Part shown: in pieces, positions 9,701-19,403 of the stretch
Layout of the letters: every line of letters starts with the position of its first letter
How positions within the stretch are numbered: position 1 is the stretch's first letter
From: Omphiscola glabra
Taxonomy: Eukaryota > Mollusca > Gastropoda > Lymnaeidae
DNA length: 64,000 nucleotides
NCBI GenBank assembly: GCA_964017045.1
Contig: OZ024794.1
Coordinates: 37,230,210 to 37,294,209 of the forward strand
Direction of reading: 5' to 3'
Notes under the pieces: model-generated
Seen by the model: the letters and a program-made list of their open reading frames with translations, nothing else
Told to the model about the DNA's origin: nothing
Databases searched by the model: none
Translations under genes and position numbers: made by a program

Positions 9701-12542
9701 TTTAAAAAAATTAATAAAATCATCGTTTGATAGATAAGAGCACATTTTTGGAATGAAAAATAAGTAAAACTAAAACTTATTAAATGTTATAAATACAAAA
9801 CTAAAATTTGGTAATTTGGTGTGTTTTATTAACAATTTAAAAAGCAATCAATTATATTTATTCATTTTACTTTTAAAAAGGGGGAAATACTTTATCAATT
9901 TTGTTACACACGGTTTTTAAATCAAAGAAACTTTAAGCTTTTGATTTGCAAGTTTAAATTTAGGTCTTGTGAAATTAATTTAATTTTTCTTTCTTTGAAT
10001 TAAATCTAACATTTTACTTCGATTTTTTTTGAAGTCATTTAGATAAAATTAATTTCAATTTCGCAATATTAACAACGCACTAAAAAAACACCAGATGGTT
10101 TTCCTTATAAATGTGAATATGATTTAAAAATTATTACAAATTACAAAAGTAAGCCAACTATATTTTTTCCACATGTAATAACATAGGAGTATGGTAGGTG
10201 TTTTTTTAATAGTTCTTTTACCATATTAAAAATCATAGTTTCTATTAGTTAGTACTATTAGCTTTATTTATATTTTCGATGAGCTGATAATGCTTTTGGC
10301 TTTGGATATATGTTTCTTTACGCATAAAGTAAGAATTCAAATAATGTGTATAGTTTTCTAAAAATTACTAAAAAATATTTAAAAATCTTTCTTTTGAGAT
10401 GTCATGTGTGGCCCCAGGATACGCTGAATTTCTTTTTTACTCAAAAAGGTTGAACAGCACTGACTTAGTGATTATATTAATAAAACATATATTATATCTC
10501 TCTCACTTTGTATATTATCTCTCCCTGTATAACATACATAGTATAAATATTATATATAAATTTAAAAATATATACATGGTAGGACTATGTAGTAAGAGTA
10601 TACATTTGCCAAAATATAACAATCAGACATTATGTTAAATGTTTCCTACATGGTTTTTTTAAACTTTTCCAAATGTTGGCGCCATTGGACTATGTTTATG
10701 TCAGTAAAACTTAGCGAAAAAGTTGAGAAAATGTGTGCAGACCTACTATTGTAATTATTTGCCCAAGCCCAAGGTAATTTTTTCTTGCAGAGCTCCCCAT
10801 ATAGCAAAACTGACTGGGTTTAAATCTGGACTGTTTGGTGGCCACATGACTGGTTTATATAAGGTGACAATCTCCTGATGCAAAAAATTAACCATCTTTG
10901 TGTAGGGTGGTGCTCTGTACTGTTAATTTAAGTTAAAGGTCCAAATATGGCGATCACATTTAGCTTGAATATCATAAAGCAAACCTTGGAATAGAATGTT
11001 AACTTTGGTTCTGGGCTCAAGAAATACTTCTTCTCCCAATTAGTGACACACCGAGCAAAACCATGCTATTGCCAAAAAATTTACACAATCCACACCACTC
11101 AATTAAAGGTGGCACTGGTGTAAAAAAATAATTATAAGTAGTGCAAAAACATGTCTGCTAAAATGGGAAGGGGAGAGAATGTGTTAATTATTCACAGAGA
11201 GAAATTAAAATAAGGAATGTCATGAGAATAGGTTTTTAAAAATAAAACAGTTAAAAATTAGCAAAAAACATGCACATTTAATAAATTTTAAATAAAAACC
11301 TTCCAATCTAAAATCTATAACTCTACCTAACCTGAATACTAAAGGCTAAGTCAGTATCCCTAACTCAAATTTAGTCCCACTACTTTGAGCATTCATAAAT
11401 CTTGTAACCTAATACCTAAAGTGAACCCTAAAACCATGTGTTCGTATACTACAGTTGCATAATGTATTGTACTTAAAAAGTTGTCAATTTGAAAAAAAAA
11501 AACAATAAAAGTATTTTTTAAAAAATTCATTAATGAAACCAAACTAACAGTTTCATCGAATAATCGAATACATTTTTACACACATTCCATCATCTGCATA
11601 TAATAAAAAATTTTAAAAAAGAAAACTTTACTCTAGTAACAATCCATGAATAAACAAAGGGGAGAAAATCATACACATACAGGAACTCAATGTGGTGTGG
11701 ATTGTATAAATTAAAATTGACCCTTCATTCTATGCTTTCCTTCTATATTTTAACAAAGTGGCTATTCGGACCCCGGTATCAGTTTAACTAAAATAAACTA
11801 CCACAAATGACATCCAAATAGCATTTATACTAAACTTAAGGTCTACTAAAGCAGCGGTTCTCAACCTGTGGGTTGCGACCCCTTTGGAGGTCGACAACCC
11901 TTTCACAGGGGTCGCCCAGGACCATCGGAAAACAGATATACCCTATAGTTATGAAGGAGCAACGAAAATTATTTTGTGCTTAGGGGTTCGCCATGACATG
12001 AGTCAATATATTAAAGGGTCACGGTAGTCGAAAGTTTGAGAACCACTGTACTAAAGTATAAAAGGGACCGGGTCCAAATGAAAATGGCTGCAGCCATATT
12101 TAACTATAGTCTTTTGACTTTTATTTTATCTAGGGACTATGCTGTTTTTGTCTAACCTAAAAATATGAATATGACATAATAGGCCGCCTATATTATATAT
12201 CAAATAAGCCTTATTAAAATTTAGCACAAATAAAAAAATTACGGAAATTACAATTACAAGGAGGTAGACTACATTTGCAATATTTATAATTTAATTAAAG
12301 TTTTATTTTAATTAATTTATTAAAAATCTCACTTCGTGAAAAGGAAATGCTAAGACATCTGTCACCTCATTATGGTTTCTGTAAGTTTGATTAAGTGTTT
12401 TAATTTCCTCATTAGAAACCAAAAGTACACCTAACTCAAATTCGTCATAACCAGAAATTCTTTTCAAGTGAACTATGTCCATATGAAGTTGCTTAGCACT
12501 TATTCCAACAACACCTTGTAAATTCCTCACTATTACTGACAT
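6541..12542 (-). CDS. YBEY: YBEY endoribonuclease gene, three coding exons
   Basis: Coding exons are 12542-12333, 8683-8549 and 6714-6541, all phase 0, with GT donors and AG acceptors at each junction. They join to 172 codons; the human protein has 167. YbeY proteins are single-strand-specific metal-dependent RNases needed for rRNA maturation in bacteria and for mitochondrial ribosome small-subunit assembly in animals. Residues 1-70 hold the N-terminal fold with LNQTYR (R55) and TDVLAFPFH (61-69). Exon 2 carries the LGDIVLG strand. Exon 3 carries the zinc site HGLFHVVGFDH, with H120, H124 and H130 in the invariant H-x3-H-x5-H spacing. All key residues are intact, so the gene looks functional. 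Intron 1 contains a SPIN-like hAT element and a mariner fossil; intron 2 contains a CR1-like LINE fragment. No mitochondrial targeting peptide is evident before the MSVIVRN start. Confidence 0.93.
7015..8400 (-). mobile_element. CR1/L2-like LINE 3' fragment in YBEY intron 2
   Basis: Broken reverse-transcriptase reading on the minus strand. Motifs in order are LDLSTAFETVDHENL near 8190, CIGDVKSWMTLSKLKLNDDK near 7960, SRLDYCNSLL near 7660 and the C-terminal YGERSFSFCAPKQWNSLP near 7330. The stretch that should hold the YADD catalytic motif is deleted between about 8000 and 8080, and several frame changes are present. The 3' UTR runs to about 7015 and includes a GC hairpin (CAGCCCTATGCTGGG) before an AT-rich tail, a usual CR1-type ending. 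It is 5'-truncated and dead. Confidence 0.8.
8549..8683 (-). CDS. YBEY: YBEY coding exon 2
   Basis: 45 codons between an acceptor ending AAAAG (CT on plus at 8684-8685) and a GTAATA donor. Encodes IPEHLAGSVPEV...LGDIVLGVPYI...VML, matching the central beta-strand region of YbeY, where bacterial and animal proteins have LGDI. Confidence 0.9.
8700..10740. other. YBEY intron 1, no coding content seen
   Basis: Very AT-rich, unique-looking intron sequence with many short homopolymers. The 79-codon open frame at 10399-10638 is low-complexity AT-derived and is not supported as a gene. Confidence 0.5.
10745..11090 (-). pseudogene. Mariner-family transposase C-terminal fossil
   Basis: On the minus strand one frame reads RAPPYTKMVNFL followed by MWPPNSPDLNPVSFAIWG. 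This is the well-known block of Tc1/mariner (IS630) transposases around the second catalytic Asp and the WPPNSPDLNP motif. The Asp expected in the QDxAPxH block is changed, and the upstream part has stops. Only the last third of the gene is recognisable, so this is a dead fragment inside YBEY intron 1. Confidence 0.7.
11852..12048. mobile_element. SPIN-like nonautonomous hAT element
   Basis: A 197-bp element between exact 8-bp duplications tactaaag (11844-11851 and 12049-12056). The left terminus is CAGCGGTTCTCAACCTGTGG and the right terminus is GTTTGAGAACCACTG. Internal segments GGGGTCGCCC, GACCATCGGAAAACA, GTTATGAAGGAGCAACG and TATTAAAGGGTC match my memory of the SPIN (Space Invaders) hAT consensus along most of its length. 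The duplication and termini are seen directly; the family name rests on memory and should be aligned to the reference. Confidence 0.85.
12333..12542 (-). CDS. YBEY: YBEY coding exon 1
   Basis: Starts at the ATG at 12542 and ends ...FPFHE, followed by donor GTGAGA. 70 codons, phase 0. This holds the substrate-side N-YR and TDVLxF motifs. Confidence 0.93.
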
Positions 12543-12559
12543 TATTATTAATATTAAGT

Positions 12560-14190
12560 AAGATAAGTCATAGTCAAAATAATTTTCTGAAAGATGCTCA
12601 GAAAATTAAATTAAATTCATAATTCTTTTACTTTTATTATTGATTCAAAGTGAAATATTTGTTTTGTTTGATCAAAAACCACAGATAATAAACAGATCCA
12701 GGGCTGCCACTCACTTTTTTAAAATTTCCCAAGATTTTGTCAAAAAATTTCCCAAGATTTCCCAAGATCATATTAAATATATAAGAGTTTTCTGTAAAAG
12801 GGGTTTTCTATGTAGTAATTAATGCAATAATAGCTTGAATTAATGCCCCTGAAACTCGGGGTACAGTAATTGACTGAAATTTATTCTAAAATACACTTTT
12901 TAAAAATCTTTATCACATAAAAAAAAAATTGATTTTGAAAAAAAAAAAATATTAATTTATAATGCAAATTATCAATACCCACTGGAGCTAGGCTACTAAA
13001 TTAAATATTACTTCCAAATTTTCTGGTAAAAATATCATATTTCATACACATGTGTAATAAAAGTCACTTTGAAACAAAGCTCACAGGGCTAATCAACACA
13101 GAAGTCTCTTTACAACTATTACAAGGGCAAAAGGTTCATCATCAAAACCTGTTTTTTTCTTATTGTAAGTCTGTAGATTAGTAATGGGGTTTGCAAAGCA
13201 ATAAAGCAGAATTTAATAATAATAATTGTAGTTAAAATGGAGTGATATTATATGAAGACAATAAGTATTTTTCAAATTGTAAATTTACATTATAATTATA
13301 ATAATTTCTTTTCAAACAAAATACTGTTTAAATGAAATTTTCAGTTATAATCCTACAATGTACCGGTATAATTTTAATATCTTAATTACCTGTGTGTAAA
13401 TGCACAACTATTTTTTTCCGATTGATGAAAATTAGGCTGTATTTTTTAACAGATGCATCGTATCATAGTTTGAACACATTGTAGAAGTAACTGAAATTCA
13501 TCAAATTTTACAATCGATTCTTGATTGAACACTATCGTTCCCTCTTTGGCTTGTACTGTTTTTCGTATGGTTACTAATGTCTAATAGCCAAATGATAAAG
13601 TTTCCGAGCCTATTGCCCCCTCCCCCCCCCCCCCCACTTTTTTTACAAATTCTATAATATTAATAGTCTATATTGATTTCCTTTGAGATTTCAAGATTTA
13701 TTATCAGTTTATTTATTGCTGAGACTGTTCTATGCATATGGTGTACTAGTTAGGTCAATTTGATAGACATTCAACACCTGGATGTAATTTTTAGTACTCA
13801 ATATTAAAAAAAAAAAAGAAGAGAAAATTGAATTTCTTTAATTATTAACTTTTTAATACTTCACAATATTAACTTTAATTTCAGAAGATTTGTTATTTAT
13901 TTATGAATGGTTTAAAAAAATTAAAACTAGAAAAGAGTTATAACAATATATTTTTTCCTTGTTACTTTAAAAACTATTTTGCTTTATTTTCACTTATTCC
14001 GGTTGTTGATTTTGACATAACAAACGCTTTTTCTAATTATTTTCATCATATTTTATTATTATTTAATAACGTATTTAATTATAATTTTAATTAATTGTTA
14101 AAGTTCATTTAGTATTCTAAAGCTTAGCCTACCTTAACTTACTGTACTATAGGCCTATTTCTTTACTTTTAGTCTTAGATTTAGAGTCTA
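12560..14190. other. Region upstream of YBEY, no gene seen
   Basis: Lies 5' of the YBEY start and should hold its promoter; I see no clear motif. Contains a repeated TTTCCCAAGATTT segment at 12720-12770, a C-run at 13619-13637 and low-complexity AT sequence. Short open frames here are AT-derived. Confidence 0.4.
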
Positions 14191-14193
14191 GTC

Positions 14194-14265
14194 CAGCGGT
14201 TCTCAACCTGTGGGTCGCACGACCCTTTCCCAGGGGTCGCCTAAGACCATCTGAAAACACATTAT
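14194..14265. mobile_element. Partial SPIN-like hAT end
   Basis: CAGCGGTTCTCAACCTGTGG followed by a CCCAGGGGTCGCCTAAGACC segment, the same family as the element at 11852-12048. Similarity fades after about 70 bp and no right end or target duplication is visible, so this is a truncated copy. Confidence 0.7.
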
Positions 14266-14562
14266 GTTTTTTCCCCATTTTATCTTAATTTTTTTTGTGG
14301 GGGGGGGGGGGGGTTAATCAAATGACGTAATTTTATAGGGGGGGGGGGTCTCTGGAAGTTTGACAAGTTGTTGACAAGGGGGAGGGGGGAGGTAAAAATC
14401 ACCAAAAATTTGTTGACATAATTAATGGACAGCCCCTAATTGAAGCATGTAAGTGTAAGTGTAGTAAGTTAGTAAGTGCAGTTGCCTGAGTCCTGCCGAG
14501 TTGTAGAATTAGAATAACTCGTCATTAGGCTTAAATAGTAGACACTTATAATTAGGCTACAT

Positions 14563-14815
14563 TATTGTAGTAGTGTGATGAGTGGTAATGGTTGTGGTGG
14601 TGGCTACCGGAGGGTGGATTGTGTGTGTGTGTGACACTTTTAAAACCCTGCACGCAGCGCCAAATACTGTAGCAAAGTTGGGTTTTGATGGTATGATGAT
14701 GAGGCCGTGGCTGACAGTTTTACTACCATACACTTTACTCAAATACACTTTAAAAAATCAGGTCTTGGGGACTATAGCTTCATTTTGAACACTAACGACA
14801 AATGCTGAAGAAAAT
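14563..14815. repeat. Dispersed repeat family, copy A
   Basis: Shares long stretches with 23937-24150: GTAGTAGTGTGATGAG, ACTGTAGCAAAGT, GATGATGAGGCCGTGGCTGA and GGACTATAGCT. A more distant copy is at 19045-19225. No coding content. It could be a solo LTR or a fragment of an unidentified element. Confidence 0.7.
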
Positions 14816-15138
14816 CTAAGAAAAACTAAAAGAAAAAGGGCTAAGGCTAAAGAAAAAGTCCTCTGAAGAAAAAGTCCTATAGTATGAAAGAAAAGGACAA
14901 TATCTGAAAAGAAAAGTACAGGTTAACAATGTCCTGACTAACACTAACATTGAATAATACAGCTAATAATAGACATGGTAAATAACGCCATAATTATAAG
15001 TGGCAACAAAATATGCTTAACTCTGAATAGAGTATACGTACATGTTATACAAATGTACCTTGAAAATTATACTGTTTTAATAATGTTTAAATACTATACA
15101 AGAAATCACTTGGCAGTGTTTTTTTTTATTTTTTAGGA

Positions 15139-17280
15139 CGTATACCGTCTTACATCCAGAACCAGTGTGAGATGTGTGGGCTAACATAAATGTCTAGAAA
15201 TTATTTTGGTATGCCATCCTTGGAATGGTGTCTATGTAAGATTCACCCATAGCAGGACAGTTGATACAATGGTATAAAGTATGACCACCGCTAGTTTGGT
15301 ACGTGTATCTATCAATCGCTGTGTCTTTTTGAGACAAAGGCAAATTACAAAATATCTAATTAATGTACTATTATCCTAACACATGCTTCATTCTCTAGGG
15401 CTGAGATCACTCTCTTAGAGCCCTGGTAATCACTTTGGCGGCTTGCCCCATCTGTTGGGCGTCACCGTAAATTAACTCTTCAAGGCAGGCCTCTGGGTTA
15501 CGACCCTCGGCCCCCACACCCCCATCAGGGCAAGCGACCACCAAGTGGGCCACTGTCTCGTCGTCCTGGCCACAAAACCTGCAGTTGGGTTCCCTTCGGT
15601 TATCGAGTCTATGGGGGTAGCTGCGCGTCGCACAGTGGCCTGTCCTCATTTGGGTAATGAGACTCTGTTCTCCTCTCTTGAGTTTCCACCAGGGGTCGCT
15701 TTTGCTCGGTCGTGGCATTTTCCGGTACAGCTGTCGTCCTGTTTCTCCTGCGGCCCAGCTATTTAGCCACTTTCCCCGGAAGTGGTCTTTGATGCAAGCG
15801 ATGGCCCCCAGCTGGGTCATTGGCTTGTTTGGTTGCGGCTGGGCTGCGCCCTCTTTGGCTAGGAAGTCCGCCCTGTCGTTCTGCGTCACCTCAACGTGCG
15901 AAGCGATAAACTGTAGGATTACTTTGCCGCCGTTTGCGCTGATGCTACCTACTGTTTCCAGAATGGTATTTACCATTGTGGTCTCCCTAGAGCCCCCTTC
16001 CACGTGCTCGAGAGCTGAGCGTGAATCGGTGAAGACCACTACGTCGGGGAAGATTTTTCTCTTAGCAAGGCGTTGGTGGACCCTCTTCAGAGCTACCAGT
16101 ATCGCCTCGATCTCCGCATCGAGGCTAGTTCTTAATTTTCCACTAGGGCCAGATAGCTCCTCGGGTGGAGCCATCCCCTCTGGATACTGGATGAGGGCGC
16201 CGTAACCACTTCTTCCTTCTGTTGGAAAACAAGAGCCGTCTGTGAAGACTTTGACCAAGCTGTTCGGGTAGGCGTCAATCGTTCTTTGTACAGTCTCTGA
16301 TAGTTCTAGTTGAGAACTGGTATCTTTTGCTTTGGTGGTAGTCATGTTGAGTCTAACTTCAGGTCGGGTTAGGCTTTCATGTGGTCCTCGAGTTGGGATC
16401 ACTTTCACTTTTTCCCTGTTTCCGGGTAAGGCCATGTCTTCCTCAAGACGGTGGACCGTATCCATAAAGGATGGTCTCTTCAATCTGGTCTTTTTTACCC
16501 ATTTGTTCTGTAGTTGGAAACAGGGTTCTTGCCTGTCCATCCGACGGTATCGCTCCACCGTCGTCAGGACTGCCTTTTCCCTTCTGATTTCCAGCGGTTC
16601 GACGTCAGCCATGATTTCCACCGCTGCTGTGGGTGTTGTGCGAATCGCCCCGCAAACAAACCTGAGAGCTCGGTTTTGGATGCGATCCAGCCCCTCTAGA
16701 GCCGTGCGGCTCGCGAAAGTCTGGACTGGAAGGCTGTAATCCATTGCCCCTCTCACGCTACTGAGGTAGAGCGACCTCAGTAGTCTTGCGTCCGCGCCCC
16801 AATTTGTGCTTGCCAGCTTTTTCACCAGGCCTAACTTTTGTGACGCTTTCGCACATAGTTCGTTCACATGGTTGTGGAGCTGGAGTTTCTTGTCCAGTTT
16901 CACTCCCAGGTAAACTGGCGTCCGGTCCCATTCCAGCTTTTTCCCATTGATGTTCAATTCTACTCCAACCTGTAGCGCCTTTCTACCGTTAGTAAATAGT
17001 GAGTAAACCGTCTTGTCTGTATTCACGACCATTTTCCACTTACCCGCGTAAGCTTCAATTCTGTCTAGGTCGTGCTGCAGCCGGATCTGCAGTGTTTTGA
17101 CGTCCTTTCCCGAACTCCAGATCGCCAAATCGTCCGCGAACATCGCGTTCTCGGACCCTAATTCCTCTTGCAAGTCGTACACATAGGCGAGGAACAACGT
17201 ACAGCTGAGGGCTGACCCCTGCGGGAGTCCGTCCTCTAGGACAAGCTGTTCAGAGACTCCTAACACATGCACCAGTTCCT
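15139..17280 (-). mobile_element. 5'-truncated I-group LINE with RNase H
   Basis: The element starts abruptly inside the reverse transcriptase at about 17280, next to AT-rich flank. It continues through an unbroken coding region and ends with a 3' UTR and an A-rich run on the minus strand (15119-15138). APE, ORF1 and the first part of the RT are missing, the usual result of target-primed insertion that stops early. No target duplication could be identified. Confidence 0.8.
15407..17272 (-). CDS. LINE RT (3' part), RNase H and CCHC finger, unbroken
   Basis: 621 codons with no stop. The first codon taken is GTG; a TAG lies two codons upstream, where the element is truncated. Order of parts: RT motifs LPQGSALSCTLF (15-26) and FADD (45-48, with both catalytic Asp); thumb region to about 260; RNase H from about 340 to 478 with D345 (FTDGS), E387, D416 (FTDSRSAL) and D466 (NDRADFLA); then a C-terminal zinc motif CRFCGQ...HLVVAC (564-581, CX2C-X8-H-X4-C). 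RNase H after the RT is typical of the I/R1/Nimb group of LINEs. The lack of mutations in 1.9 kb of a truncated, unselected copy implies a recent insertion. It cannot move alone. Confidence 0.85.
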   Translation of the reverse strand: MHVLGVSEQLVLEDGLPQGSALSCTLFLAYVYDLQEELGSENAMFADDLAIWSSGKDVKTLQIRLQHDLDRIEAYAGKWKMVVNTDKTVYSLFTNGRKALQVGVELNINGKKLEWDRTPVYLGVKLDKKLQLHNHVNELCAKASQKLGLVKKLASTNWGADARLLRSLYLSSVRGAMDYSLPVQTFASRTALEGLDRIQNRALRFVCGAIRTTPTAAVEIMADVEPLEIRREKAVLTTVERYRRMDRQEPCFQLQNKWVKKTRLKRPSFMDTVHRLEEDMALPGNREKVKVIPTRGPHESLTRPEVRLNMTTTKAKDTSSQLELSETVQRTIDAYPNSLVKVFTDGSCFPTEGRSGYGALIQYPEGMAPPEELSGPSGKLRTSLDAEIEAILVALKRVHQRLAKRKIFPDVVVFTDSRSALEHVEGGSRETTMVNTILETVGSISANGGKVILQFIASHVEVTQNDRADFLAKEGAAQPQPNKPMTQLGAIACIKDHFRGKWLNSWAAGETGRQLYRKMPRPSKSDPWWKLKRGEQSLITQMRTGHCATRSYPHRLDNRREPNCRFCGQDDETVAHLVVACPDGGVGAEGRNPEACLEELIYGDAQQMGQAAKVITRALRE

Positions 17281-17534
17281 ATTAGGAGAATTTAGCACAC
17301 GGAAAGAGAGTTAGCCTATTAAACATATGACGTACATTCACTGGATTTATACTGTTTTCAACATGACTTGTGATGCAAAATAGATGTTACATGATATTTT
17401 GCAAATCTGTTCAAACTCACGCAGGGATGTTATTAATATTAATCACTTTACTTTCACTTAATTTTCAAAATATCATATTCCTACTCTATCAGTGAGTATC
17501 AATATCATTTATTTTTAATGCACATGACACTTGA

Positions 17535-18782
17535 ACCTGTTCCATACCTGCAACATGATCGCAAACATATCGCCCAAGTCATTTGCGACAAACAGAATCG
17601 CTTGACCACGGCATACTTCACCAACTTCTGCAAAAAACGTTCGGTTTCACCAATGCTGTACTGAGATGGTTCCGCTCGTATCTGGCAAATCGGGTCCAAT
17701 CAGTTTTCGCAAACGGCTTGACCTCGAAGCAATCTATTATCGAATTCGGATTACCCCAGGTCTCGGTCCTATAAGGCCCGGTGCTTTTCACTAAGTACGT
17801 TCAGCCCCTGGGTGCAGAGATCAAGCAGTATGACATGCTATATCACTTCAGAAGTCCGTGACCCCCCTCTCAGTTCCCTCACCTTCTCAGTAGGACACAG
17901 AAGACCTGGGTGTCTACTTAGACAGAAGACTAACTATGGAAAATCACATTAACATGATTTGCAAGGCAATTTTTGTATATAGAGATGCGCAGAATTAGTC
18001 ATATCAGACCTTTCTTAACGCTTGATGCATCAAAGAGGCTGATGTCTGCATTCATGCCATTACACAGGGACTACTACAATGCTGTCATGGTGGGTCTTCC
18101 AGCTACGCTCTTGTATAAAATTCAAAAAGCACAGAGTAATTCGGCTCGCATTGTTCTTCAAAAACGCAAATTCGACCATGCTAAAAAACACTGACTTGTG
18201 AGAGAACTGCATTGGCTGCCGGTCCGCGCTCGCATAGAGTACAAAATTGCAACTCTGTGCTATCGCTGCTTGCATGACCTGGCGCCGTCATACCTCAAAG
18301 CGCCCATCACGCCTTATGTGCCCACTAGACAACTGCGCTCATCCGATAGTGGCAAATTCTCGATACCGCAGGTTCGCCTTGAGACTTACGGAAGGCGCAC
18401 TTTCGCATTTGCTGGCCCAACAATTTGGAACGTCCTTTCTGTCGCTCTCAGAAACAGCCAGACATTGGAGTCCTTTAAAATCAATTTGAAAATACATCTA
18501 TTTCGCAAACACCTGCTGGGGTGATGTTGTCTACCATCTTTTCCAGCTTCAGCTAGCTATTATCTCCTAGATGTATATTTGCTTGTGTTGTTTGTGGTTG
18601 CAAGGTGATGAAATACTTTGAATGGGTATGCTCTTATGTAGTTTTGTATTGTTGCGTTTTGTATTTCAATGTGGTAAAATATAGATTGTTTTCCTGTCTC
18701 TTTTAAAGTGGTTGACTTTGTACCGCGCTTCGAGCCTTTGGAGATGAAGCGTGATTTTCAAATAAACTTTATTATTATTATT
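17535..18782 (+). mobile_element. CR1-like LINE 3' fragment
   Basis: Broken RT reading on the plus strand: FGFTNAVLRWFRSYLANR near 17650, LGVYLDRRLTMENHI near 17920, the HRDYYNAVMVGLP block near 18065, LHWLPVRARIEYK near 18205 and YGRRTFAFAGPTIWN near 18390. One TGA separates HAKKH from the LVRELHWLPV block. The 3' end AATAAACTTTATTATTATTATT at about 18761 is a short microsatellite tail as in CR1 elements. The 5' part, including most RT motifs, is absent. Confidence 0.8.
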
Positions 18783-19044
18783 GCACTAACGAAGGGTGTT
18801 AACATTCTGCCACCTGCAGTGCTCAGACATTAAATAAATCTTATATTGTTAAAAGCCTAAAAACTATATGACTATTTTCACTCATTAAATTTTAAAAAAT
18901 AATGTAATAACCAGTCAATTATTAAGATAAAAATGTTAATAGAGAAAAAATTATTGTTGACGCCAATTAATATAACCTCCCCCCAGTCAACATTTCCACT
19001 TACCCCCCCCCCTATTTTTGACGTAAATAATGGACGCCCCCTAA

Positions 19045-19225
19045 GAGAATTACAATTATTATTATTGCAACCGAGTGGGCGTATGATTGTTGACACTGCT
19101 CGCAGCACCAAAAACTGTAGCCGTGTTACATGTGTTGTGACGATAAGACAGCTGACAGTTTTAAATGCATACCGGTATATGGGTTTATAAACTCAAGGAA
19201 ATCCAGATCTTTAAGACTATAGCCT
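19045..19225. repeat. Dispersed repeat family, diverged copy B
   Basis: Resembles copies at 14563 and 23937 in the blocks ACACTGCTCGCAGCACCAA, ACTGTAGCCGTGTTAC, AGCTGACAGTTTTAA and AAGACTATAGCC. It lies just outside the gypsy element. Confidence 0.55.
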
Positions 19226-19268
19226 TTTTTATAAGTTATTGTATAAAGTGTTGTATAAAAAATCCCAA

Positions 19269-19403
19269 TGTAAGCTCGTGTGGTAAAACTCACCCAACAA
19301 ACTCATGAAGGTGAGAAGGGTAGCGTTGTTTATTTATACAAGAATAAAACCGAAAACCAACAACCCAACCAGCCAATTAGTACGGCTAGTGCTGCAACTT
19401 ATA
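19269..19403 (-). repeat. 3' LTR of the gypsy element
   Basis: 135 bp, about 90% alike to 22886-23010 with one 10-bp insertion (a TTTATACAAG-type segment near 19331). On the minus strand it starts TATAAGTTGCAGCAC and ends GAGCTTACA. Confidence 0.85.

Noticed and set aside
15657..16739. Plus-strand open frames of 182 and 135 codons
   Set aside because: Antisense shadows of the unbroken LINE RNase H frame.
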